From positions 1-41,295 of the IMG/VR virus record IMGVR_UViG_3300030117_002217: 41,295 nt of DNA; one strand, given 5' to 3'. Below, piece after piece: positions 1 to 8,965 of this stretch. Position numbers and translations under genes: made by a program. This stretch comes from a virus. Under the pieces are notes generated by a model. The model did no database searches. It was not told where the DNA came from and saw only the letters and a program-made list of their open reading frames with translations. The number at the start of each line of letters is the position of its first letter. The first letter of the stretch is position 1.

Positions 1-304
1 TTTCTAAATCTGCTATTATGCACAAGCTTTGTTTTTCAGGCAAGGATACACAAAATTTTATAGCATGGGTATCAGAAGAACAAGGACAATCAATAGACCA
101 CCTAAAATATATCAGACACCATCTAGAGACAAACAAGACAATTAAATATTATTTTGGTAATATGGATGGAGGCTCAGTAGGAAAAAGATGGACTGAAAAG
201 GATTTAGTTACCCCCAAAGGTGACAGGATTATAGCCAAAGGCACCAGTCAAAGACTTCGTGGTAGAGCTGAGGTAGACGTTCGATATACTGGCATCATTC
301 TTGA
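1..304 (+). repeat. Left copy of divergent terminal duplication
   Basis: Positions 1-304 align without gaps to 40992-41295. I count 28 mismatches (about 91% identity), 26 of 304 in synonymous codon changes or single silent sites and only two codons changing residue (Met/Leu at 18-20 and a Thr/Met codon). Both copies lie in the same terL frame. This is not an identical terminal repeat of a linear genome; it looks like two alleles of one locus meeting at the contig closure. Confidence 0.9.
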
Positions 305-1361
305 TGACTTTGAATCAGAACTAAACACAAGGACACCAGAAAGACGTGCAGACATCAAGAGGTGGGTGGTATCAACGATTTATCCGGCTTTGGAAGAATC
401 CCCGGGTAAGGAAGGCTGGATATGGCTTTCTGGCACGATTGTGCACTTTGATAGCTTCCTGCAAATGACATACGATGGATACAACAAAGCAAAGGAAGAT
501 AATCGCAGTTATCCTTGGCAGGTATTCTTCAAGCGTGCAATAGAAGATGGTCAGCCTATCTGGAAAGAACAGTTCCCACTCTCTAAGCTAAATGCAAAGA
601 AAAGAGAGTTTATAGAAGCGGGACTTGTAAACAAGTTTGCTCAGGAGTATATGAATGATGCTAGAGATATATCCAATGCGTCATTTAAGATAGATAGGAT
701 ACAATACTTTTCTGGTGAAAGAAAGTATATCAATGGATTTAATTACATAGCAGAGCACGATGAGATGATACCTGTTAATCTTTACATAGGGGTAGACCTT
801 GCAGCGACAGCTAGTGAGACCTCTGACTATCAAGTAATACTGGTCATGGCTATAGACTCACGCTCTAATCGCTATGTCTTAGAATATTTTAGAGAACGTA
901 TCCCTACATTTGATGTGCCACAAAAGATTATAGACTTAGCAAAAAAATACAATCCAGTCAAAAGGGTAACGATAGAAACAGTGGCAGCTCAGGAAATGGT
1001 AAGAGATATGGTAACTCGTATGAGTGCGCAGGAAAAGCGTTTAATGCCCGGCATCTTTAAAGGTGTAAAGCCACCCGGTAGGATTAAAAAGGCAGATAGG
1101 CTAGAAACAACGCTAGGACCTATTGTCAATTCAAAAAAGTTATATATACGTAGGGAAATGACAGAGATTGTAGATGAGTTCTTTGAACACCCTAAACCTA
1201 GAAACGATGATATTATGGATGCCCTTTACTATGCGGATTACTTTGCAAGAGCGCCCAAGTCAGCTGCTACACCAAAAGAAGGATTTAAAGCTGGGAAGAG
1301 AAAAGAAAGTTTACTTCCAAAGTTAAAAAAGTATAATTGGATAACAGGGGCAAGAACATAA
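1..1361 (+). CDS. terL: Terminase large subunit, C-terminal part (open at window start)
   Basis: ATP-driven motor and headful nuclease that packages DNA into the prohead. The frame is open from position 3; the ATG at 18 is an internal codon, because the homologous copy at the window end has Leu there. Visible elements are a Walker B-like IILDDFES at 294-317, a nuclease block with IGVDLAAT (Asp codon at 795), VTIETVAAQ near 967, and RNDDIMDALYYAD near 1200, the usual three acidic clusters of the RNase H-like TerL nuclease. The Walker A motif lies in the other fragment (40796-41295). Joining the two where they coincide gives a protein of about 518 residues, normal for TerL. The stop is followed by a 91-bp gap before the next gene. 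Confidence 0.93.
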   Translation, partial: SKSAIMHKLCFSGKDTQNFIAWVSEEQGQSIDHLKYIRHHLETNKTIKYYFGNMDGGSVGKRWTEKDLVTPKGDRIIAKGTSQRLRGRAEVDVRYTGIILDDFESELNTRTPERRADIKRWVVSTIYPALEESPGKEGWIWLSGTIVHFDSFLQMTYDGYNKAKEDNRSYPWQVFFKRAIEDGQPIWKEQFPLSKLNAKKREFIEAGLVNKFAQEYMNDARDISNASFKIDRIQYFSGERKYINGFNYIAEHDEMIPVNLYIGVDLAATASETSDYQVILVMAIDSRSNRYVLEYFRERIPTFDVPQKIIDLAKKYNPVKRVTIETVAAQEMVRDMVTRMSAQEKRLMPGIFKGVKPPGRIKKADRLETTLGPIVNSKKLYIRREMTEIVDEFFEHPKPRNDDIMDALYYADYFARAPKSAATPKEGFKAGKRKESLLPKLKKYNWITGART

Positions 1362-1452
1362 AATAAGCTATTGTTAGTTACAATATTTTTTTTTATATTC
1401 TCCCAATAGAAGATTTCTGTTACAATAATTAAGCTATAGGACCACATACCAA

Positions 1453-3750
1453 ATGGCAAATAGAAGCAGAATGATGTTTCCAGACTCAGGCTTAGTAGTC
1501 GGACCATCCCATAGTGACGGAGGAGTTTATGCTTCTGTTGCTAACGGTCCCGATGTAGAACTAGAAGGCGGAGAGTTTATCATCAATAAAGAGGCTACTG
1601 AGGACTTCTTGCCTCTTATCAAGCAAATCAACGATATTGGAAGGATGGAGCAGATGGGCAACGCTAATAACGCTCAAAACGCTCATAGTGCCATAGATGC
1701 GCTTATTGCTAGTGCCAGCACCTTGATGATGCCCGGAGGAGGCATGGTCGCACCTAAGACACCTATGTATCGAGAGGGTGGAATTACAAGCAATGAAAGA
1801 GTAAAAAGATATATAAAAGAAGGTATCCCTTTTGATGACACTATAGACGCTAGTAACTATACAATTAATTTAGCAGAAGTAGACAATGAAACTGGAAAAA
1901 ACACTTACAACTTGTATGACGCACGAACAGGTGAAAACCTTGGGAAGATGTTTGATTTAGAAAGTGGAACGCTAAACGTATCCAATAGACACCCATCATT
2001 ACAAAATAGCGATAGCCCAAATTGGAGTATGTTAGAGGGAAAAGTTAATCCGGGTAGTGAGTTTAATCAAGCAAGTAGGGAAGGAACTCTAAAAAAACCT
2101 ACATCTACAGGTGATATACTAGCAACTATGAACCCTGATGGGACTTTAGAAATTTTTAGTAATACTCAAAATCAAAAAAATAAAAAGAGTATAGACCCAA
2201 ATTTAGCAAGACTAGCACAAAGAATTGATATGTATAACAGGATGAACAGAGAAGAAACACCAATCAGAGACGTGACTCCTGCGATGACTGCTATGCCAGA
2301 ATTAGAAGAAGTAGGTATACTAAGCGAAGATATGATGGGTAGTAACATGATGTCATTAAGAGATGTTACACCTTCCTTAGAACAGCCTAGCCTTAGAGAT
2401 AAGCCTAAAAAACTTAGACCAACTATACGGTCAAGAATTAGTTCTGCTTTAGAAAATTTACTTGGCACAGCAGCTTTAGAAAGCACACTAACCGAAGACC
2501 AGATGAACAGGACCGTAATGCCCCTAAGAGATGTTACACCTGATTTAGCAAGACCAGAGATAACACTACAGCCAGAAGTAGAACCTTTAGAGTCTATCAA
2601 ACAAACAGCTTCAGAAGAGCCAATAGCTTTTGACAAAAATAACTTTCCTATATACGATAAAGCCTCTAACAAGGCACAGTCATTTAGAGATGCTTTTAGA
2701 ACAGCAAGAAGAGAAGGTAAAGATATTTTTTCATGGGACGGAAGGTCTTACACAACAGAATTAAAAAAACAATTAGGCGGTATGATACAGTATGAAGAAG
2801 GTGGTCCTCTTCATAGCCGTAGAATGTTCAACCAAGGCACTGGTTTTGATAAGAAAAAATCTGACCTAGATAAAGATGGTAAGATATCTGAGTATGAAAA
2901 GAAAAGAGGAATGGCTATTGCTAAGTCAATGAAGAATCAAATGCAGATGGGTGGTATGATTGGTATGCAACAACCCATGATGCAAAGACCTATGAATCCA
3001 GCCATGAATCTTAGCCCTATGCAAAGAATGGGTAACAATATGCCACCAATGATGTACCAAGAGGGTGGCAGCATTCTTCCTTCGTTAAATACACTTAGAA
3101 ATATTAGACAAGGAGCTATGTCAGCATTAGAGAATGTTGGTATAGAAAATTTAAGACAAACAGCTATGGATACTTTAATGAACATGGATACCAGACCGCA
3201 GATTGAAAAAGATTTGTTTCAATTCGCACAGCCTGTTGAAGTTAAGGGACCACAAACTTACGGACCACCAGCCCCTAGAAAACAAAAAGAAATGCGACAA
3301 AAAAGCTCCGATTTAGATGAGCTTTTAAAAGGTTTAGTTATAGAAGTCAATCCTTTTACTGGCGACACCATTACAGAGCAATCTATAAAAGAAGAACTTG
3401 AAAGAATTAGAAGAAGAGTAGAACAATCTAAAAAGCCAAATATGCAAGAAGGTGGTATGATTTCTGGTAACAACTTAATGGGAGCTATGGCTAATGACAG
3501 AAGAGTAGCAGCTTTACAACCAGATGTTTACTCTTCTAGAATGCAAAACGGTATGACAGGTGCAGAAGCTATGGTAGTGCCAAAACTATCAGAAGCAATA
3601 CTACCTGCTTATGGTATAGAGACCCCACTTTCAAAAAGACAAAGCGCTATGCTGAACAAAAATGCAGTTAGCCCAAGTGCTTTGAATCCTAACGTAAAAG
3701 GGCTAGTAAATAGATTGTTGGTACAAAGGTTAGCAAACGAGACCACTTAA
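1453..3750 (+). CDS. Hypothetical virion-associated protein with EF-hand-like loop
   Basis: Function unknown. The 765-aa protein sits between terL and portal. Residues about 35-50 carry a GGEFIINKEATE segment resembling the GEFVI(N) motif of several phage structural proteins. RDVTP recurs three times (codons near 2266, 2359, 2527). Residues 471-482 read DLDKDGKISEYE, a canonical EF-hand loop (D1, D3, D5, G6, I8, E12). Met/Gly/Gln-rich stretches contain repeated GGM or EGG motifs near 1730, 2775, 2950, 3060 and 3450. ATAGGA about 12 bp upstream is a weak ribosome site. It ends in a 1-base TAATG overlap with the portal gene, which suggests a head or packaging role. Known family: none I recognise beyond similar marine-phage proteins. 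Confidence 0.85.
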   Translation: MANRSRMMFPDSGLVVGPSHSDGGVYASVANGPDVELEGGEFIINKEATEDFLPLIKQINDIGRMEQMGNANNAQNAHSAIDALIASASTLMMPGGGMVAPKTPMYREGGITSNERVKRYIKEGIPFDDTIDASNYTINLAEVDNETGKNTYNLYDARTGENLGKMFDLESGTLNVSNRHPSLQNSDSPNWSMLEGKVNPGSEFNQASREGTLKKPTSTGDILATMNPDGTLEIFSNTQNQKNKKSIDPNLARLAQRIDMYNRMNREETPIRDVTPAMTAMPELEEVGILSEDMMGSNMMSLRDVTPSLEQPSLRDKPKKLRPTIRSRISSALENLLGTAALESTLTEDQMNRTVMPLRDVTPDLARPEITLQPEVEPLESIKQTASEEPIAFDKNNFPIYDKASNKAQSFRDAFRTARREGKDIFSWDGRSYTTELKKQLGGMIQYEEGGPLHSRRMFNQGTGFDKKKSDLDKDGKISEYEKKRGMAIAKSMKNQMQMGGMIGMQQPMMQRPMNPAMNLSPMQRMGNNMPPMMYQEGGSILPSLNTLRNIRQGAMSALENVGIENLRQTAMDTLMNMDTRPQIEKDLFQFAQPVEVKGPQTYGPPAPRKQKEMRQKSSDLDELLKGLVIEVNPFTGDTITEQSIKEELERIRRRVEQSKKPNMQEGGMISGNNLMGAMANDRRVAALQPDVYSSRMQNGMTGAEAMVVPKLSEAILPAYGIETPLSKRQSAMLNKNAVSPSALNPNVKGLVNRLLVQRLANETT

Positions 3751-5762
3751 TGGTATTAGAAAAAGATAAAAGAGCGGATTATAACCAAGAACTATATCGT
3801 AGATACAGAGATGCTAGAAAAAGCTGGGATACCGAAGCTCGTTTTGATATAGATTTTTTTCATGGTAACCACTACTCTACAGAAGAAGTAGATGAGTTAC
3901 AATCAAGAAACCAAGCTGATGTTCCAATGGACAGGATTGGACCAGCTATTGAAAAATTTAAAGCTGTTTTAACTTCACGTTCTCCAGCGTTTACTATGAC
4001 ACCCAGAGAAGATTCTGATGTAAAGATTGCTTCTCTATGGAGAGTTATCATGGGATATATCTGGGGTAACTCAAATGGTGATTATCAGTTAAAGCACGCA
4101 ATACATGACTACGCTACAACAGGATTAGGTTACTTGTATGCGTATGTAGATGCAGAGTCAGATTTTGGTAGAGGTGATGTCAAGTTCACTTATGTCAATC
4201 CCTTTCGAGTATATGCCTCTCCTAACACCCGAAACCGCTGGTTCGATGATGCTGAAAGCATTATCCTCTCCACGATACTCACTGGTGAACAGGTCGTCAA
4301 CCTCTACCCTGAATTAGGAGAACAAGAAGACCCAGAGACGGGAGAGACGCAAGTTGGTATTATACAGGATTTAGAAACTTATCTTGAAGAAGACTATCCT
4401 GATGCAATGAATGCTAATAATAAAAAAATATTTACACCGTCTGAGGTTAAGGATTTAGACTATTATGAAAGACAAAAATATCAGATATTAGAAAGATTCT
4501 ACAAAGTCAAAGTTAATTTTTATCGCATCATAGATATACAGAACGGTGAAGAAGTAATTTTGAGTGAACCTGAGTATGCAGAGTTTATTGAAAATAATAG
4601 AGAGCAGATAGAAGCAGGTCAATATGAAGTTATACCGGTAAGACAAACTAGAGTAAAGGTTTGTGCGAGTATTGGTCAAGTAGTCCTTTATGAAACTATC
4701 TTAAACACTGACCATTATCCTATTATACCTTTTCCAAATGTATTTACAGAAAGCCCTTATCCAAAGTCAGATGTATCAAGGGCAAGACCTATGCAAAGGC
4801 TTTTAAATAAATTATGGTCATTAGCACTATCACACGCACAAGCATCTGGAGGATTAAAGCTATTAGTCCCACTGGGAAGTGTAGAAGACCTTGGTCAACT
4901 AGAAAGAGACTGGGCAAATCCAAACGCAGTCATAGAAGTAGACAGTACACAAGGTGAGCCACACTTTCCAGCACCTCAGCCGTTATCTTCTGAGTTTTAC
5001 AGATTGATACAGCAGTGTGAGTTCTATATTGATTTCACATTCGGATTACCTGAGATGATGCACGGCTTTGCTGAAAAAGCACCAGAGACAGTGAGAGCTA
5101 CAGAGAGAATGATATCTCTAGGCTCAGAAAGACCAAAGTCAAAATTAAGAGATATAGAGTTTAGCATCAACAGATTAGGACAGGTATTGTACAACCTATC
5201 CAAGGGTCACTATACATATAAAAAGATTTTTAGGCTTAACGAAGCCAACAATGATATTACAGAAGCAACTATCAATATGTACGATAAAAAGGTAGGAGCG
5301 ATACTAGATATCAAAAAAGAAAAACATAATTTACAACAGCATGACGTTAGGATTGAGCCCGGGTCTACGCTACCAACCAACAAGTATGCAGAGCTTGGTG
5401 TATACATGGAGGCGTTTAGAATGGGCATCGTAGACAGAACAGAGGTTCTTAAAAAGAATCCTGAGATATTTGATAAGGAAGGTGTAATGAAAAGAACAGA
5501 AGAAAGACAGTTATTACAACAACAGATTGCTGCAATGACCGAGCAAATCAAGAATTTGGAGGGTGACCTCCAGACTGCCCAAAGGGAGTCCATAAGTGAT
5601 AGAAAGAAAGTCGAAGTCGAAAAATTTAAGACTAGATTGAAAGATATCTCTGCGGACGCCAAAGCTGATAAGCGAGTTCAACTAAACAACCTACAATCAA
5701 AGGTGAAGCTCGAAGCGGAGAAATTAGCGAATGTTAGAAAAGACGCTAGTTCTGCTCCATAA
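3750..5762 (+). CDS. Portal protein (P22-like)
   Basis: The portal forms the dodecameric ring at the capsid vertex through which DNA is packaged and ejected. The 670-aa product has the look of P22-type podoviral portals: N-terminal RADYNQELYRRYRDA followed by DIDFFHGNHYS, a middle region (VFTESPYPKSDVSRARPMQ) matching the family's core, and a C-terminal coiled-coil tail from about residue 580 rich in Gln, Glu and Lys. The size fits the larger P22-like portals. It starts in a TAATG overlap with the upstream gene and is followed by scaffold and capsid genes, the standard head-gene order. Confidence 0.9.
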   Translation: MVLEKDKRADYNQELYRRYRDARKSWDTEARFDIDFFHGNHYSTEEVDELQSRNQADVPMDRIGPAIEKFKAVLTSRSPAFTMTPREDSDVKIASLWRVIMGYIWGNSNGDYQLKHAIHDYATTGLGYLYAYVDAESDFGRGDVKFTYVNPFRVYASPNTRNRWFDDAESIILSTILTGEQVVNLYPELGEQEDPETGETQVGIIQDLETYLEEDYPDAMNANNKKIFTPSEVKDLDYYERQKYQILERFYKVKVNFYRIIDIQNGEEVILSEPEYAEFIENNREQIEAGQYEVIPVRQTRVKVCASIGQVVLYETILNTDHYPIIPFPNVFTESPYPKSDVSRARPMQRLLNKLWSLALSHAQASGGLKLLVPLGSVEDLGQLERDWANPNAVIEVDSTQGEPHFPAPQPLSSEFYRLIQQCEFYIDFTFGLPEMMHGFAEKAPETVRATERMISLGSERPKSKLRDIEFSINRLGQVLYNLSKGHYTYKKIFRLNEANNDITEATINMYDKKVGAILDIKKEKHNLQQHDVRIEPGSTLPTNKYAELGVYMEAFRMGIVDRTEVLKKNPEIFDKEGVMKRTEERQLLQQQIAAMTEQIKNLEGDLQTAQRESISDRKKVEVEKFKTRLKDISADAKADKRVQLNNLQSKVKLEAEKLANVRKDASSAP

Positions 5763-5788
5763 GCTTAGAGACATCTGAAAGGAATATA

Positions 5789-6613
5789 ATGGATAATCAA
5801 CAAGTAGAGGCTACATCAACTGCTGACGGTTTGGTAGATGGTGGAGCTGATATAGTACAAGAAGTACGAGAACAGACAAACGCTAACTATGAGCAACAAG
5901 CTGAACAACCTGTAGACGAGGCTGTAGATTACAGTGCTCCAGAGGTTAATGTAGAAAGCGAAACAACTCAAGCAAATGAATGGGAAGTAGAAGCACGTAA
6001 GTTTCAATCTATGTATGACAAATCAAGCGCAGAAAATGAAAAGTTACGTAAGTTTCAACCTATCGGACAGCTGCTAGAGCAAAGACCTGATTTGGTAAAT
6101 ATGCTTCAGGAAAATATCAATGCTCCACAACAACAGCAACAGCAAGGTCAACCGGCTCTGAAACCGGAAGACTTTAACCCTTGGGATGCGTACTACAATG
6201 CAGAATCACCATCTTTTAAGTTCAGGCTAAATCAAGAGATGCAGCTTGCCAAAGATGTTGTAGATAATGCAATGGCGCAACAAAAGAGACAGATGCAAGA
6301 AGAAATAACCTATAACAATACAGTCAATGAGCTTAGAAACACTTATAAGTTTTCGGACGGAGACGTTCAAGAGTTTATGGGTTTTGTTACTCAGCCCAAA
6401 GAATCTGTAGGGTTATCTAATCTTGTCAAGCTATTCAGAGACGTAAAAAACAAAGGTAACGCTCCAGAGACAGCCCAAGCAGTACAAAATGCCCAACAAC
6501 AGCCCAGAACAGCTGGGGTACTCCAAGGTGGTGCACCAAGTTCACCAAAGAGTACAGAAAATCAAGTATGGGATAATATTGTAAATGCCGGGAGTCGTAC
6601 TAGCGTCCTTTAA
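5789..6613 (+). CDS. Probable scaffolding protein
   Basis: 274 aa. Assigned by position between portal and major capsid and by composition: strongly acidic N-terminus, Gln/Ala/Glu-rich, with predicted helices around residues 65-85 (EVEARKFQSMYDKSSAENEK) and a polyglutamine patch near residue 115. Scaffolding proteins act inside the prohead as assembly templates and are removed before packaging; they diverge too fast for motif recognition. GAAAGGAATATA upstream gives a good Shine-Dalgarno. No protease gene was recognised, so the scaffold may exit intact as in P22. Confidence 0.72.
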   Translation: MDNQQVEATSTADGLVDGGADIVQEVREQTNANYEQQAEQPVDEAVDYSAPEVNVESETTQANEWEVEARKFQSMYDKSSAENEKLRKFQPIGQLLEQRPDLVNMLQENINAPQQQQQQGQPALKPEDFNPWDAYYNAESPSFKFRLNQEMQLAKDVVDNAMAQQKRQMQEEITYNNTVNELRNTYKFSDGDVQEFMGFVTQPKESVGLSNLVKLFRDVKNKGNAPETAQAVQNAQQQPRTAGVLQGGAPSSPKSTENQVWDNIVNAGSRTSVL

Positions 6614-6640
6614 TTAATCACATAATGGAAGGAATGACAA

Positions 6641-7999
6641 ATGGCAACATTTAATAATCCTCATCCCCTTAAGGTTGGAGACCCCGGTGCAGTTATAGAC
6701 AGCACGATTCCTTCGAGACGACTGTTTAACTTTAGTGATAGAGTAGCAGACCTCGCTCCAGAAGAATCGCCGTTTTTTGTATACTTATCCAAGGTAGCCA
6801 AAGTCCCTACGGATGACCCACAGTTTAGATGGTTGAAAGACAGAAACAAGATTGACATGACAGATAGAAGTTTTCGTTTAGCAGCCGCTCACACTGTACC
6901 AGCTGCAGAAAGCACATTAACTTATACTGTTGAAACTGCAGGAAGTTCACAGACTTCAGTAGACTTTCTAATTAAAGGAATGGTCTTTGCTGTTGGTGAA
7001 ACAAATTCAGGAACAAAAGAGCCTGAAACCGCAATCGTAAGAATAGAGAGTGCTCCTGACAATTCAGGCGACACTACTACATTTCTTGGTCGCACAATAT
7101 CTGCAGCCACCGGTTCAACCACCGCTGCTGCTGACCAGACTTTATGTACCGTTATTGGTAGTGCATTTGAAGAAGGAACTGGTTCTCCAGACTCTTTCTC
7201 AAAGCATTTAGATAATGGTGTCGGATACTGTCAAATCTTTAAAACCTCTTGCGAGTTAACTAACACAGCAAGAGCTACTGTATATCGTGGATATGCTAGT
7301 GAGTTTGATAGAATCTGGAACTTAAAGTTACGTGAGCACAAAGTTGACATTGAAAGAGCTATGCTCTTCGGTCAAGGTGGTGTTGTAAATGGTATCTCTT
7401 ACTCTGATGGTATTGTAGGAAGTATTGTTAAGAACTCACAATCACAGATTAAAGACAATGCTCAACTAAGCTACACAGAAGATAAATCATACTTCTCAAC
7501 CCGCACAGACGCTGAGTTTACTTACGATGCGTTACTTGCTGACTTAGAAGTTGTTTTTGACCCTGCACGTGGCGGAGCTGGCGCAAAGCTTGCGCTATGT
7601 TCATTGCCTGTAATCACATTCTTTAACAAAATGGCAAGTTCTAGCACTTTCTTATCGTCAGTACACTCTGCTGCTAACCCTTTAATGTCGCAAGAAAAAG
7701 GTTCTTTTGGACATAAAGTGGTCAAGGTAGAAACTATTCATGGTGACCTGACCTTAGTAAAAGAGCCTCTATTTAGAGGTTTTGCTGCTGGATTCATGGC
7801 TATGATTGACTTAGACCAAGTTGCTTATAGACCTTTGATTGGTAACGGTGTTAACAGAGATACACACATTATGACCAATGTGCAGTCTGCCGATGAAGAC
7901 CTGCGCAAGGATATGGTATTGACTGAAGCTGGTTTAGAAGTTTCTTTACCAGAAGCACACGCATTGTTCAACTTTGAATCTTCTTACACAGCACCATAA
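6641..7999 (+). CDS. Major capsid protein (DUF5309/SU10-type)
   Basis: 452-aa major head protein, HK97-fold lineage by family. The N-terminus (SRRLFNFSDRVADLAPEESP followed by FFVYLSKV) and the C-terminus (VNRDTHIMTNVQSADEDLRK and LEVSLPEAHALFNF) match the DUF5309/SU10 capsid family as I know it. A roughly 80-residue Thr/Ser-rich insertion (residues about 90-175) is probably surface exposed. AAGGAATGACAA precedes the ATG. Directly after the scaffold and before a decoration-like gene, as expected. Confidence 0.9.
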   Translation: MATFNNPHPLKVGDPGAVIDSTIPSRRLFNFSDRVADLAPEESPFFVYLSKVAKVPTDDPQFRWLKDRNKIDMTDRSFRLAAAHTVPAAESTLTYTVETAGSSQTSVDFLIKGMVFAVGETNSGTKEPETAIVRIESAPDNSGDTTTFLGRTISAATGSTTAAADQTLCTVIGSAFEEGTGSPDSFSKHLDNGVGYCQIFKTSCELTNTARATVYRGYASEFDRIWNLKLREHKVDIERAMLFGQGGVVNGISYSDGIVGSIVKNSQSQIKDNAQLSYTEDKSYFSTRTDAEFTYDALLADLEVVFDPARGGAGAKLALCSLPVITFFNKMASSSTFLSSVHSAANPLMSQEKGSFGHKVVKVETIHGDLTLVKEPLFRGFAAGFMAMIDLDQVAYRPLIGNGVNRDTHIMTNVQSADEDLRKDMVLTEAGLEVSLPEAHALFNFESSYTAP

Positions 8000-8017
8000 T
8001 CTAGGAGGTAATGAATA

Positions 8018-8452
8018 ATGAGAGCCGCAACAAGAGAAAAGAATAGTGGTAAAGGTGGATTTCTACAAAAAGTAGAATTAATCACAAAAGCTCGTACTTT
8101 GGCAGAAGCTGACAGTGGGAAGATATTTATGCTTTCTAATGCTACTGGCAGTGGGTACAGCATTACACTACCAACAGCTTCAACTGGCATAACTGGAACT
8201 TACTACAAGTTTATTGTAGAAGAAGAGACTCCGGGTCATGCTATTACCATAGCTGCAGGCAGTGCGATTGTTGATTTAGTAATGAAAGACCCCGGTGGTG
8301 ATGCTTCCAATTCAACAGCAGGTACAGCAGTATCTAATATTGTAATTGGCACTTCAGCACAGCAAGGTGACTACATCAATATAATGTTTGTTAATGGTAC
8401 TTACTATGCAGAAGCAATGTCAGGTATTAATAACGCACTAACCACTTCATAA
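8018..8452 (+). CDS. Putative head decoration / minor structural protein
   Basis: 144 aa, immediately after the capsid gene with an AGGAGG ribosome site. The pattern RTLAEADSGKIFMLSNATG then YSITLPTAS and a KFIVEEETPGHAITI strand resembles a small beta-rich family that often follows phage capsid genes and is believed to decorate the head. No motif pins the function, so it could instead be a minor head or neck component. The gene is followed by a hairpin that may set the transcript level of head versus tail genes. Confidence 0.6.
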   Translation: MRAATREKNSGKGGFLQKVELITKARTLAEADSGKIFMLSNATGSGYSITLPTASTGITGTYYKFIVEEETPGHAITIAAGSAIVDLVMKDPGGDASNSTAGTAVSNIVIGTSAQQGDYINIMFVNGTYYAEAMSGINNALTTS

Positions 8453-8487
8453 CCCTAAACAATACGGGTAACAGACTTGGATTCTGT

Positions 8488-8514
8488 GGGGGTTACTGAG
8501 AAAGAGTAGCCCCC
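8488..8514 (+). terminator. Hairpin after capsid/decoration genes
   Basis: A 10-bp stem (8488-8497 with 8505-8514) closes a 7-nt GAGAAAG loop. One pair is U-G in plus-strand RNA but would be A-C on the other strand, so it is probably read as plus RNA. There is no U tract, so it is either a weak terminator or an mRNA-stabilising element behind the highly expressed capsid genes. Confidence 0.55.
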
Positions 8515-8546
8515 GAACATCCTAAAAATTTAAAACAGGAGTAATT

Positions 8547-8750
8547 ATGGCTGCTTATGGTAATTTAAAAGTAAAAGTTATGATACATCCCGGTAACCCC
8601 GGAGAGGAAGATGGTGCAGTAGGAACTATGGCAAGGGATATCAAGGATTACATAGCTACTTTAGATTCTACCAATAATGAAGTTTTATCTATCACGCATA
8701 CACAATTAAATGGTGATAGAATTATGACATTAATTGTTGGAGGAACTTAA
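8547..8750 (+). CDS. Hypothetical protein, connector region
   Basis: 67 aa, not recognised. AACAGGAGTAATT gives a strong ribosome site, and the stop overlaps the next start by one base (TAATG). The sequence is a small mixed alpha/beta protein with HPGNPGEEDG near the N-terminus and two beta-like segments at the C-terminus (EVLSITHTQL, RIMTLIVGGT). Its place at the head-to-tail transition suggests a minor virion component. Confidence 0.75.
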   Translation: MAAYGNLKVKVMIHPGNPGEEDGAVGTMARDIKDYIATLDSTNNEVLSITHTQLNGDRIMTLIVGGT

Positions 8751-8965
8751 TGCGTTGTCAGCATTGCAAAGCTGAGAATGAAGGTGGATGGTTTTATTGT
8801 AGAGAGTGTGGCAAAAGAGCGCACGCTCCTAGATATAGTACAGCCACAATTATAAGAGATAGTCGTTTTGCAACTGCAATACGCAAGGACCTTATTAACT
8901 TTAAAACAATGTCTATGGCAGAGGACATAGAGTCAAAGGGAGGAGAAATAAGTGGCAACATTTAG
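8750..8965 (+). CDS. Zinc-ribbon small protein
   Basis: 71 aa. Four cysteines in two CxxC pairs (C3, C6, C17, C20) in the first 20 residues form a compact zinc ribbon. The remainder is basic and helical (residues 30-60). Start coupled by TAATG to the previous gene, and its 3' end overlaps the next gene by 14 bases. Zinc ribbons usually bind nucleic acid or protein; one inside a structural operon is uncommon, so a connector or regulatory role is possible but not shown. Confidence 0.75.
   Translation: MRCQHCKAENEGGWFYCRECGKRAHAPRYSTATIIRDSRFATAIRKDLINFKTMSMAEDIESKGGEISGNI

Noticed and set aside
2172-2672. 166-aa minus-strand frame inside the 765-aa gene
   Set aside because: Opposite-strand shadow of a repetitive coding region; no ribosome site and low-complexity Ser/Leu composition.
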